A stretch of DNA of 64,000 bases from Streptomyces seoulensis. GTDB taxonomy: Bacteria > Actinomycetota > Actinomycetes > Streptomycetales > Streptomycetaceae. Below, piece after piece: positions 7,023 through 14,386 of the stretch. The notes beneath the pieces were generated by a model. It did not search any database and was not told the DNA's origin. It worked only from the letters and a program-made list of their open reading frames with translations. The DNA is taken from assembly GCA_013364255.1 (NCBI GenBank), contig CP054936.1:3998853-4062852 (forward strand), in the 5' to 3' direction. Positions within the stretch are counted from its first letter, which is position 1. Each line of letters begins with the position of its first letter. Made by a program: the position numbers and the translations under genes.

Positions 7023-7859
7023 TCACAGCTCCTTCGTCAGCTCGTGGATAAGGTCACGCGACCGGTCAGGTTCAAGCGATGCGGCCTCAACCATACGGAA
7101 GCGCGTTCGGTAAGCGTTGAGCTGAGCTTCGGAGTCGATGAAGACAGAACCGTGGGGTGCGTCGCGCACTACGGTGTCCAGCTTGGGCAAAGGGCCGCCC
7201 ACGTACGTCATGGAGCCCGACGCTCTGGCGAAGTCGTCCAAGTCGAAGGGGATGACGCGCATCGTGACGTTGTCCGCCTCGGAGTACTCGAGGAGTTTGG
7301 CGAGTTGAGCCCGGGCGGCGGCTCGGCCGCTGACGCGGATACGCAGAGCCGATTCATGGATGACCAACTCGTATGGAATGGTGACCTGCTGGCCTTCCAG
7401 CCGGTGACGGACCCGCATCTCCAACTCGTCCGGCGTCAACTCCGGCACCCTGGCCGAGAAGACGGCGCGAGCGTAGGTCTCCGTCTGGAGCAGGCCCGGC
7501 ACATACAAGATCGCGACATCACGCCGGAACGAAGCGTGATGATTCAGTTCGGAGAGATCCAGGAACGAGGTCGGCAGCAGGCCTCGATACTTCTCCCACC
7601 ACCCCCGCGTGCGGTCCGTCGCCATGGCGACCAAGGCGTCGATCAGCGCCTCGTCCGCGCAGGAGTAGTTCACGGCGAGGCGGCGCAGCCGTTTCTCGCT
7701 GAGGCCCGCGATGCCTGCCTCGATCTGGCTGATGACCGGACCGCTGACTCCGAGCTGGGCCGCCGCCTCCTTGGCGGAGAGGCCCGCCGCGTCGCGGAGC
7801 CTGCGCAGTTCGACGGCCAGCCGCAGCTGGCGTGCTGTCGGCTCGCTCCTCAGCGCCAT
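7023..7859 (-). CDS. XRE-family regulator with DUF5753 (WhiJ-like)
   Basis: The protein has 278 residues. Residues about 13-70 form the XRE helix-turn-helix (LRRLRDAAGLSAKEAAAQLG, then VSGPVISQIEAG). The remainder is DUF5753, with landmarks YVPGLLQTETYARAVF and RMRVIPF-like VTMRVIPFDLDDFA. Relatives such as WhiJ act in developmental control of Streptomyces and bind DNA near their own genes. It is divergent from the ATP-binding protein at 8063 across a 203-bp shared control region, and precedes the DUF397 gene. This is one of the several dozen such triads usual in these genomes. Confidence 0.93.
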   Translation of the reverse strand: MALRSEPTARQLRLAVELRRLRDAAGLSAKEAAAQLGVSGPVISQIEAGIAGLSEKRLRRLAVNYSCADEALIDALVAMATDRTRGWWEKYRGLLPTSFLDLSELNHHASFRRDVAILYVPGLLQTETYARAVFSARVPELTPDELEMRVRHRLEGQQVTIPYELVIHESALRIRVSGRAAARAQLAKLLEYSEADNVTMRVIPFDLDDFARASGSMTYVGGPLPKLDTVVRDAPHGSVFIDSEAQLNAYRTRFRMVEAASLEPDRSRDLIHELTKEL

Positions 7860-8062
7860 CGGCCGTTCCTCCCAAGTCAGTTCTCAGCGTTACCCGTTCG
7901 GGCGTCACAGTACGCGAACGGCTTGCGCGGCATAAACAGTTAGCCCTACCGTCGGTGACGTAACGCACACCCAGCGGAAGCGCACCGTACCGTCACGCCC
8001 TGGCGGCCGCGGCACTGCCACCGCGAGCGAAAACGCCACTCGTCGAACGGAGTTGATGCCGC

Positions 8063-8512
8063 ATGCCCGAAACCGATCCCGCCACCTGGGAGTACTCCCT
8101 CCACATCCCCAACGACCCCCGCGCCGTCACCGTCACCCGCCGCACCCTGCGGCTGATCCTCACCCTGCACGGGCTGATCGGACTCGTGGACACCGCCGAA
8201 CTCCTCGCCACCGAGCTGATCTCCAACGCCGTACGCCACACCAAGGGCCCCGCAGCCCTCCGCGTCCGGCTCTCCGCCGGCGTGCTGCGGATCGGGGCGT
8301 GGGACGCCGACCCCGCGCCCCCGGAGCCACCCGCCGCCCTCGAAGACCTGGCCGAGCAGGAGGACGGACGCGGACTCCTCCTGGTCAAGGCCTGCGCTGA
8401 CCTGTGGGGCTGGCAGCCCCTCTCCCGCGACGGCGACCGCGGCAAGGTCGTCTGGTGCGAACTCGCGGCCGTCGGCAGTCAACTCGCTGCGTCCACCTCT
8501 GCCCTCAGCTGA
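8063..8512 (+). CDS. RsbW-like ATP-binding protein (HATPase_c_2)
   Basis: The 149-residue protein is a lone GHKL ATPase domain. It shows the N box (ELLATELISNAVRHT), the G1-type DADP region reduced to AWDADPAPP, and the G2 region EDGRGLLLVKACADLWG. This type is related to anti-sigma kinases such as RsbW/SpoIIAB and accompanies whiJ-like XRE/DUF397 pairs. No sensor domain is attached. Its divergence from the XRE regulator makes joint control likely. A partner sigma or anti-anti-sigma factor is not seen nearby. Confidence 0.9.
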   Translation: MPETDPATWEYSLHIPNDPRAVTVTRRTLRLILTLHGLIGLVDTAELLATELISNAVRHTKGPAALRVRLSAGVLRIGAWDADPAPPEPPAALEDLAEQEDGRGLLLVKACADLWGWQPLSRDGDRGKVVWCELAAVGSQLAASTSALS

Positions 8513-8519
8513 ACGTTTA

Positions 8520-8540
8520 TTCGCCCATCGAATGGGTGAA
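8520..8540. terminator. Inverted repeat after the ATP-binding protein gene
   Basis: TTCGCCCAT and ATGGGTGAA, separated by CGA, form a 9-bp stem with one mismatch directly after the stop codon. A factor-independent terminator lacking a U-tract, as is usual in Streptomyces, is the simplest reading. An operator for the gene at 8592 is possible. Confidence 0.4.
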
Positions 8541-8591
8541 CGTGCGCGATCTACCCGCCAAATGGCCCCTTGATCATCCTAAGTTGCGCTC

Positions 8592-9539
8592 ATGGTCACA
8601 TCAGCCCATGAGGGGATGCATCGCATCTTCCAGGAGCGGCCCGAAATCCTGAATCCGGTGTTCGGGGTACTGGGTGTCTCCCTGCCGAAGAAGGCGACCG
8701 TGGACGCGGTCGCCACCGACGTGACGGAAGCCCGGCCGCTGGAGCGCCGGGTGGACACCGTCCTGCGCGTCGGCCCGTCCGACGGTGAGGACTTCCTGCT
8801 CGCCATCGAGTCACAATCGAAGAAGGACCCGAACAAGCAGTCGAGTTGGGCCTACTACGTCGCCTACCTCCAGGCGAAGTACAACCTGCCGGTTCTGCTC
8901 CTCGTCGTCTGCCAGGACCAGAGCACGGCCAAGTGGGCCGCCGGTCCCTTCGACTGCGGTACCCGGGGCTGGACGGCTCAGCGAACATTTCCGCTGGTCG
9001 CGGGGCCGCACAATCTGCCGGTCATCACGGATGGCCGTACCACGGCGAAGAACCTCGCTCTGGCGGTCCTCTCCGCCATGGCACACGCCCGCAGCAAGGA
9101 CATCGACGCCATACTGGAAGCGATCGACCGCGCTCTCCAGGAACTCACGGGTACAGACCCCGAAACCGCCGGCTACTTCTACGAATGCCTCGAAGTCAAC
9201 CTGGGTGACACCCCAGCCGGAAAGAAATGGAAAGAGATCATGTCTTTCGTCACCTACTTCCCCGGTCGTGGAACCGTCCGCGAGACGGCATACCTGGAGG
9301 GCAAGGCAGAGGGCAAGGTAGAAGGCAGAGCCGAAGGTAAGGCAGAAGGCAAGGCAGAAGGCGAAGCCAAGGGCATTCTGTTCGTGCTGGAGGTGCGGGG
9401 TGTCCCCGTGTCCGACAGCGTTCGCGAGCGCATCACCACCTGCACCGAACTCGCTCTCCTCGACGTCTGGCTGGAGCGTTCCAGGACCGTCACCCGGGCG
9501 GAAGACCTCTTCGCCGAGGACGGCGGCGGGAACGCCTGA
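8592..9539 (+). CDS. Rpn/PD-(D/E)XK nuclease-like protein
   Basis: The 315-residue protein belongs to the Rpn recombination-promoting nuclease / putative transposase-like family of the PD-(D/E)XK fold. It starts with EGMHRIFQERPEIL. The catalytic-type core is RVDTVLRV ... LLAIESQSKKDPNK, with D at about 56 and E-x-Q-x-K at about 77-81 (the E-x-Q variant of D/E-x-K). A run of repeats of EGKAEGK type follows at about 236-258, probably a flexible or helical linker, then a C-terminal helical domain. The family is common in multiple copies in actinomycetes and its cellular role is poorly known. It stands alone, with no transposon ends. Confidence 0.85.
   Translation: MVTSAHEGMHRIFQERPEILNPVFGVLGVSLPKKATVDAVATDVTEARPLERRVDTVLRVGPSDGEDFLLAIESQSKKDPNKQSSWAYYVAYLQAKYNLPVLLLVVCQDQSTAKWAAGPFDCGTRGWTAQRTFPLVAGPHNLPVITDGRTTAKNLALAVLSAMAHARSKDIDAILEAIDRALQELTGTDPETAGYFYECLEVNLGDTPAGKKWKEIMSFVTYFPGRGTVRETAYLEGKAEGKVEGRAEGKAEGKAEGEAKGILFVLEVRGVPVSDSVRERITTCTELALLDVWLERSRTVTRAEDLFAEDGGGNA
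9297..9371 (+). repeat. In-frame 12-bp repeats coding EGKA units
   Basis: Six to seven imperfect copies of a 12-bp unit (consensus GAAGGCAAGGCA) encode the alternating E-G-K/R/E-A tract of the Rpn-like protein. The unit length preserves frame, so copy number can vary without breaking the gene. Confidence 0.75.
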
Positions 9540-9726
9540 TCAGCCGCTGCACTCCGTGTGGTCGACGTTCCGCCTCCGCCCCCCGCTGCGAGATGGTCAG
9601 CGGGGGGCGGGGCGGACTCGGGCGTGCCGTTACCCGGGAGGTAATGGCACCGCCGAGCCGGCCCTGGCCACAATGCCGATCACACCGCGTCGGTCGGACG
9701 CGGACACCGGATCGGAGTGATGTGCC

Positions 9727-10182
9727 ATGCCCGCAGCGACACCCTTGACCACTCGTGCCGTCGTGGACGAGCTGTTGCGGCGGATCGGTCAGGGCGAGGC
9801 CACGCGCATCGCCGAGATGTACGCCGAGCGGGGCGACTGGAAGCTGGACTGGCCGGAGGCCGAGCACGGTCGGGCCGCCACTCCGTGGATCCGGCACCGT
9901 TCCACCCGCGCCGATGTCGCGGCCCACTTCCGTGAGCTGGCCGAGCACCATGTGCCCGGCCAGGCCGCGACCGAGATCGAGCGGGTGCTCGTCGACGGCC
10001 GTGACGCGGTCGTGCTCGGGGAGATCCGTCAGACCGCCCGTTCCACCGGGCGCGCCTACCGGGCGCGGTTCGCCCTGCACCTCACCGTCGAGGACGGTCT
10101 GATCACCCGGCACCACGTCTACGAGGACAGCCTCGCCGTGGCCCAGGCGTTCGAGGTGAACGGGACGGAGGAGCCTCGCTGA
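9727..10182 (+). CDS. SnoaL/NTF2-like protein
   Basis: The 151-residue protein has the NTF2/SnoaL-like fold pattern: a helical start (AVVDELLRRIGQGEATRIAEMYAERGDWKLDWPE), a strand with H-x-R-S-T-R-A-D-V-A-A-H-F, and closing strands ARFALHLTVEDGLITRHHVYEDSLAVAQAF. Members are small cyclases, isomerases or ligand-binding proteins; no specific activity can be assigned. It is a single gene between the Rpn-like gene and a second SnoaL-like gene on the opposite strand. Confidence 0.8.
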   Translation: MPAATPLTTRAVVDELLRRIGQGEATRIAEMYAERGDWKLDWPEAEHGRAATPWIRHRSTRADVAAHFRELAEHHVPGQAATEIERVLVDGRDAVVLGEIRQTARSTGRAYRARFALHLTVEDGLITRHHVYEDSLAVAQAFEVNGTEEPR

Positions 10183-10222
10183 GGCATCCGTGAAGTGCAG
10201 GTCCTCCGCGCGGACTCCGGGG

Positions 10223-10588
10223 TCAGCGGGTGGGCGGGGCGAACTCGGGCTGGTCGAGGACGCGCAGCCAGCTTCCGTCGGGCTGGCGCCTGACGACCTG
10301 GGCCCGCGCGCCGGATCCGTCCTTCGGCGGAGTGGCGGTGAGCGCGATGTCGCCGCTGATCAGCGTCGGCAGCGGCTGTTCCGGCGCGAAGCGGGGACCG
10401 CCGCTCAGCACCTTCTCCCAGAGCGCCCGGATCGCCTCCCGCCCCACCGTCGTCTCGCCGGGCGGGTAGGCCAGCACGGCGTCCTCCTCGTAGAGCGCGG
10501 CAACCCCGGCCGCGTCACCGGCGTTGGACCGCTCGACGAACAACCGCGTGATGTCCTCGGGCCGCATGGCCTTCTCGTACTCCGGCAC
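10223..10588 (-). CDS. SnoaL-like / DUF4440-type protein
   Basis: The 121-residue protein has an NTF2-like pattern (FVERSNAGDAAGVAALYEEDAVLAYPPGE, TVGREAIRALWEKVL, strands ALTATP and VVRRQPDGSWLRVLDQPEF). I start it at the GTG 10588 because a strong AGGAGGAA lies just upstream; a longer frame reaches 10633. It is divergent from the LysR regulator at 10687 with about 100 bp between, the usual arrangement of a LysR protein and its target. The ligand is unknown. Confidence 0.85.
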   Translation of the reverse strand: MPEYEKAMRPEDITRLFVERSNAGDAAGVAALYEEDAVLAYPPGETTVGREAIRALWEKVLSGGPRFAPEQPLPTLISGDIALTATPPKDGSGARAQVVRRQPDGSWLRVLDQPEFAPPTR

Positions 10589-10686
10589 GGGTTCCTCCTG
10601 ACGTCGGATGCTGGCCCTTCCTAGCCTGGGCACCGGCTTCGCAGAAGTCCAACAGATGGATCTTCTCGGAAGTAGAATTCGTACTC

Positions 10687-11595
10687 ATGGAGCTGAGGCA
10701 GCTGGAGTACTTCGTCGCGGTCGCCGAGGAGCGGAGCTTCACCCGGGCCGCCGAGCGGGTGCACATCAGCCAGTCCGGCGTCAGCGCCCAGATCCGCCAG
10801 CTCGAACGGGAACTCGGCGCCGAGCTGTTCGACCGGTCGGCACGCACCGTCACCCTCACCGTCGCGGGAAAGGCCGCCCTCGAACACGCCCACGCCACCC
10901 TCGCCGCCGCCGGGACGGTCGGCCGGGCGGTGGACGACGTGACCCACCTGGTCCGGGGGCGGCTCACCGTCGGGATGGTCGTCGGCTGCACCCTCACCCC
11001 GCTGTTCGACGCCCTCGCCGCCTTCCACGCGGCGCATCCCGGCGTGGAGATCACGCTGCTGGAGGACCGCTCCGACCGCCTCGGCGAAGGGGTGCGCTCC
11101 GGGTCCGTCGATCTGGCGCTCATCGGGGCCGCGAACGCCGCGCCCGACGGGCTGGACGCGCTCACCGTCATCAGCGAACGGCTCGTCGTGGCGGTCCCGG
11201 CCGGGCACCCCCTCGCGGCACGGCGGCGGGTCGCCCTGCGCGACCTGATCGACCACCCCCTCGTCTGCATGCCGCCCGGCACCGGGCTGCGCGCGGTGTT
11301 CGACCAGGCCTGCGCCGCACAGGGCCTGCGCCCCGCGATCGCCCTCCAGGCCAGCGCCGCGGACGCCCTCGCCGGCCTCGCCGCCCGCGGGCTCGGCGTC
11401 GCCGTCCTCAGCGCGTCGATGGCCGACGGCTACCGCGACCGGCTCACCGCCCGCGTCATCGACGACGTCACGGCGCCGGCCCTGCTCGCCCTGGTCTGGC
11501 GGAGCGCGCCCAACCCCGCGGTGCGGGAGCTGCTCACGCACTGCCGACGCGCGTTCACCGGGGGCAGGGCCGGGGGCGGGGCCGGGCGGCCGTAG
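10687..11595 (+). CDS. LysR-family transcriptional regulator
   Basis: The 302-residue protein has the LysR winged helix-turn-helix at residues 1-60 (MELRQLEYFVAVAEERSFTR, then AAERVHISQSGVSAQIRQLE). The periplasmic-binding-like effector domain follows at about 90-290 (GRLTVGMVVG ... DLALIGAANAAPDGL ... GLGVAVLSASMADGY). LysR proteins commonly control the divergent gene, here the SnoaL-like protein. The 98-bp gap has an imperfect dyad AGTAGAATTCGTACT just before the ATG that could be part of its site. The effector is not predictable. Confidence 0.92.
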   Translation: MELRQLEYFVAVAEERSFTRAAERVHISQSGVSAQIRQLERELGAELFDRSARTVTLTVAGKAALEHAHATLAAAGTVGRAVDDVTHLVRGRLTVGMVVGCTLTPLFDALAAFHAAHPGVEITLLEDRSDRLGEGVRSGSVDLALIGAANAAPDGLDALTVISERLVVAVPAGHPLAARRRVALRDLIDHPLVCMPPGTGLRAVFDQACAAQGLRPAIALQASAADALAGLAARGLGVAVLSASMADGYRDRLTARVIDDVTAPALLALVWRSAPNPAVRELLTHCRRAFTGGRAGGGAGRP

Positions 11596-11689
11596 CGGCC
11601 GGCGCTCATCGCCCCCGCCCGGCCGGCGGATGCCATCCAGCCACGGTCACGATTAGGTTTCAGCCACTCCCACCCCCTTGCCCCGATCT

Positions 11690-11705
11690 CGTGTAATCGA
11701 TTCCA
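11690..11705. promoter_or_regulatory. Operator-like site 1 before the ribose operon
   Basis: CGTGTAATCGATTCCA, built on the palindrome AATCGATT with TG/CA flanks (TGTAATCGATTCCA), is the shape of a LacI-family operator. An identical copy begins 22 bp downstream. The regulator encoded immediately afterwards is the likely ligand. Confidence 0.65.
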
Positions 11706-11711
11706 ATCCTC

Positions 11712-11727
11712 CGTGTAATCGATTCCA
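11712..11727. promoter_or_regulatory. Operator-like site 2, overlapping the leader
   Basis: This is the exact second copy of CGTGTAATCGATTCCA, ending 2 bp before the GAGGAGG ribosome site of the LacI gene. The 22-bp spacing is two helical turns, so two dimers or a tetramer could bind the same face. Confidence 0.65.
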
Positions 11728-11744
11728 CGAGGAGGTGGAACGCG

Positions 11745-12812
11745 ATGGCGAGCATCAAGGACGTCGCCGCTGAGGCGGGGGTGTCGGTCGCCACGGTTTC
11801 GCGGGTGCTGAACGACCATCCGTCGGTCAGCAGCGACGCCCGTACGCGCGTCCTGCGCGCCGTCGCGGCGCTCGGCTACCGCCCGAACGCCGTCGCCCGG
11901 TCGCTGCGCACCGATCAGACCCGCACACTCGGGCTGGTCATCAGCGACGTGCTCAACCCGTACTTCACCGAGCTGGCCCGCTCCGTCGAGGAAGAGGCCC
12001 GCGCGCTCGGCTACAGCGTGATCATCGGCAACGCCGACGAGCGGCCCGACCTCCAGGACCACCACGTACGGACCCTGCTGGACCGCCGGATCGACGGACT
12101 GCTGGTCTCCCCCACCGACGGCGGCTCCCCGCTGATGCTGGACGCCGCGCGGGCGGGGACGCCGATGGTGTTCGTGGACCGGTGGATCCCCGGCGTCGAG
12201 GTGCCCGTCGTACGCGCCGACGGGCAGAGCGCCGTACGCGATCTCGTCGCGCACCTGTACGGGCTCGGGCACCGGCGGCTCGCCATCATCGCGGGCCCCG
12301 CGGCCACCACCACCGGCAGCGAGCGGGTGCGGGCCTTCCGCACGGCGCTCGCCGAGTACGGGCTGTCCCTGCCCGACGCCTACACCGGGCAGGGCGACTT
12401 CCAGGCCGAGAGCGGCCGCCGGGTCACCGAGGGCTTCCTCGACCTGCCCGAACCGCCCGAGGTCGTCTTCGCCGCCGACAACCTGATGGCGCTCGGCGCG
12501 CTCGACGCGATCCGCGCCCGAGGGCTGCGGGTGCCGGACGACATCGCGCTGGCCGCGTTCGACGACATCCCGTGGTTCGTGCACACCGATCCGCCGATCA
12601 CCGCCGTCGCGCAGCCCACCGGCGAGCTGGGCCGGGCCGCCGTACGAGCCCTGGTGGACCGGATCGAGGGACGGCCCCCGCAGTCCGTCACCCTGCCCGC
12701 CCGGCTCGTCGTCCGCCGCTCGTGCGGCGAGAGCCCCACGACGACCGTCGCCACGACGACCGCTACGGCCGCATCGACCGCATCGACCGCTACGAACAGG
12801 AGCATGCCGTGA
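11745..12812 (+). CDS. rbsR: LacI-family regulator of the ribose operon
   Basis: The 355-residue protein begins with IKDVAAEAGVSVATVSRVLN, the LacI helix-turn-helix, and the hinge NAVARSLRT. The sugar-binding core runs from about 60 to 335 (LGLVISDVLNPYFTELARS ... VVFAADNLMALGALDAI ... AAFDDIPWFVHTDPPITAVAQP). The C-terminal 25 residues are a Thr/Ala-rich tail caused by repeated ACGACC-like codons. It is the first gene of the ribose operon; its stop overlaps the rbsA GTG by 4 bp. Two identical operator-like sites lie just upstream, so autorepression relieved by ribose is likely. Confidence 0.9.
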   Translation: MASIKDVAAEAGVSVATVSRVLNDHPSVSSDARTRVLRAVAALGYRPNAVARSLRTDQTRTLGLVISDVLNPYFTELARSVEEEARALGYSVIIGNADERPDLQDHHVRTLLDRRIDGLLVSPTDGGSPLMLDAARAGTPMVFVDRWIPGVEVPVVRADGQSAVRDLVAHLYGLGHRRLAIIAGPAATTTGSERVRAFRTALAEYGLSLPDAYTGQGDFQAESGRRVTEGFLDLPEPPEVVFAADNLMALGALDAIRARGLRVPDDIALAAFDDIPWFVHTDPPITAVAQPTGELGRAAVRALVDRIEGRPPQSVTLPARLVVRRSCGESPTTTVATTTATAASTASTATNRSMP

Positions 12813-14386
12813 GCAACCCGGACGAGTTGCTGCGCATCGAAGGGATCCGGAAGACCTTCCCGGGCGTGGTCGCGCTGGACAGCGTCGACTTCGACCTGCG
12901 CCGCGGCGAGGTGCACGTGCTGCTCGGCGAGAACGGCGCGGGCAAGAGCACCCTGATCAAGATGCTGTCCGGCGCCTACACCCCCGACGCCGGCCGCATC
13001 CTCGCGGGCGGTCAGGAGGTCCGTATCCACGGTGCGCAGGACGCCGAGCGCCTCGGGATCGCCACCATCTACCAGGAGTTCAACCTCGTACCGGATCTGA
13101 CGGTCGCCGAGAACATCTTCCTGGGGCGTCAGCCGCGCCGATTCGGCATGATCGACCGCAAGCGCATGGAGGCGGACGCCGCCGCGCTGCTGGAGCGGGT
13201 CGGCGTCCCCGTCTCGCCGCGTGCGCTGGTGCGCGAACTCGGCATCGCCCGGCTCCAGATGGTCGAGATCGCCAAGGCGCTCAGCCTGGACGCCCGCGTC
13301 CTGATCATGGACGAGCCGACCGCCGTGCTCACCTCCGAGGAGGTGGAGAAGCTGTTCGCGATCGTGCGCGCGCTGCGCGCCGACGGCGTCGGCATCGTCT
13401 TCATCACCCATCACCTGGAGGAGATCGCCGCCCTGGGCGACCGGGTCACGGTCATCCGGGACGGGCGCAGCGTGGGCCAGGTGCCCGCCGACACGCCCGA
13501 GGACGAACTCGTCCGGCTGATGGTGGGGCGCTCCATCGAGCAGCAGTACCCGCGCGAGCGGTCCGAGCAGGGCGAGGCGCTGCTGACCGTCGACGGGCTC
13601 ACCCGCGACGGCGTCTTCCACGACGTCGGTTTCCAGGTGCACGCCGGCGAGGTCGTCGGCATCGCCGGGCTGGTCGGGGCGGGCCGCACGGAGGTCGTGC
13701 GGGCCGTGTTCGGCGCGGACCCGTACGACCGGGGGTCGGTGAAGGTCGGCGGCCGGGAGCTGAAGCGGCACGACGTGAACGCGGCGATGGCCGCCGGGAT
13801 CGGGCTGGTGCCCGAGGACCGCAAGGGGCAGGGCCTGGTCCTGGACGCCTCCGTGGCGGAGAACCTCGGCCTGGTCACCCTGCGCGCGGCCACCCGCGGC
13901 GGGCTCGTCGACCTCAAGGGCCAGCACACCGCGGCCGAGCGGATCGCCGGGCAGCTGGGCGTGCGGATGGCGGGGCTCGGTCAGCACGTGCGCACCCTGT
14001 CCGGCGGCAACCAGCAGAAGGTCGTCATCGGCAAGTGGCTGCTGGCGAACACCAAGGTCCTCATCCTCGACGAGCCGACCCGCGGCATCGACGTCGGCGC
14101 CAAGGTCGAGATCTACCAGCTGATCAACGAACTCACCGCCGCCGGCGCCGCCGTCCTGATGATCTCCAGCGATCTGCCCGAGGTGCTCGGCATGAGCGAC
14201 CGGGTCCTGGTGATGGCGCAGGGCCGGATCGCCGGTGAACTGCCGGCCGACCAGGCCACCCAGGACGCCGTGATGGCACTCGCCGTCAGCGCCCCCTCCC
14301 CCGACACCGCCCACGACACCGCCCACGACGCGACCCACGCAGCGACCCACGACACGACCGAAGAGGAGGCCCCCCGTGGCCACTGA
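12809..14386 (+). CDS. rbsA: Ribose ABC transporter, duplicated ATP-binding subunit
   Basis: The 525-residue protein has two ATPase domains, as usual for RbsA/MglA-type carbohydrate transporters. The first has a full Walker A (GENGAGKST, about residue 39), signature-like LGIARLQMVEIAKAL and Walker B LIMDEPTAVL. The second has the family-typical degenerate Walker A GLVGAGRTE, signature LSGGNQQK and LILDEPTRGID. It drives uptake through the fused permease/receptor encoded next; the genes overlap by 11 bp. The last 30 residues are an unusual His/Asp/Thr/Ala-rich repeat tail (TAHDTAHDATHAATHDTTEE). Substrate is inferred from rbsK and rbsD in the same operon. Confidence 0.93.
   Translation: MSNPDELLRIEGIRKTFPGVVALDSVDFDLRRGEVHVLLGENGAGKSTLIKMLSGAYTPDAGRILAGGQEVRIHGAQDAERLGIATIYQEFNLVPDLTVAENIFLGRQPRRFGMIDRKRMEADAAALLERVGVPVSPRALVRELGIARLQMVEIAKALSLDARVLIMDEPTAVLTSEEVEKLFAIVRALRADGVGIVFITHHLEEIAALGDRVTVIRDGRSVGQVPADTPEDELVRLMVGRSIEQQYPRERSEQGEALLTVDGLTRDGVFHDVGFQVHAGEVVGIAGLVGAGRTEVVRAVFGADPYDRGSVKVGGRELKRHDVNAAMAAGIGLVPEDRKGQGLVLDASVAENLGLVTLRAATRGGLVDLKGQHTAAERIAGQLGVRMAGLGQHVRTLSGGNQQKVVIGKWLLANTKVLILDEPTRGIDVGAKVEIYQLINELTAAGAAVLMISSDLPEVLGMSDRVLVMAQGRIAGELPADQATQDAVMALAVSAPSPDTAHDTAHDATHAATHDTTEEEAPRGH

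Noticed and set aside
3669..9539. A mobile element or integron, suggested by the resolvase-like and Rpn nuclease-like genes
   Set aside because: No terminal inverted repeats, target duplications, attachment sites or other phage/transposon genes are visible, and codon use matches the chromosome.
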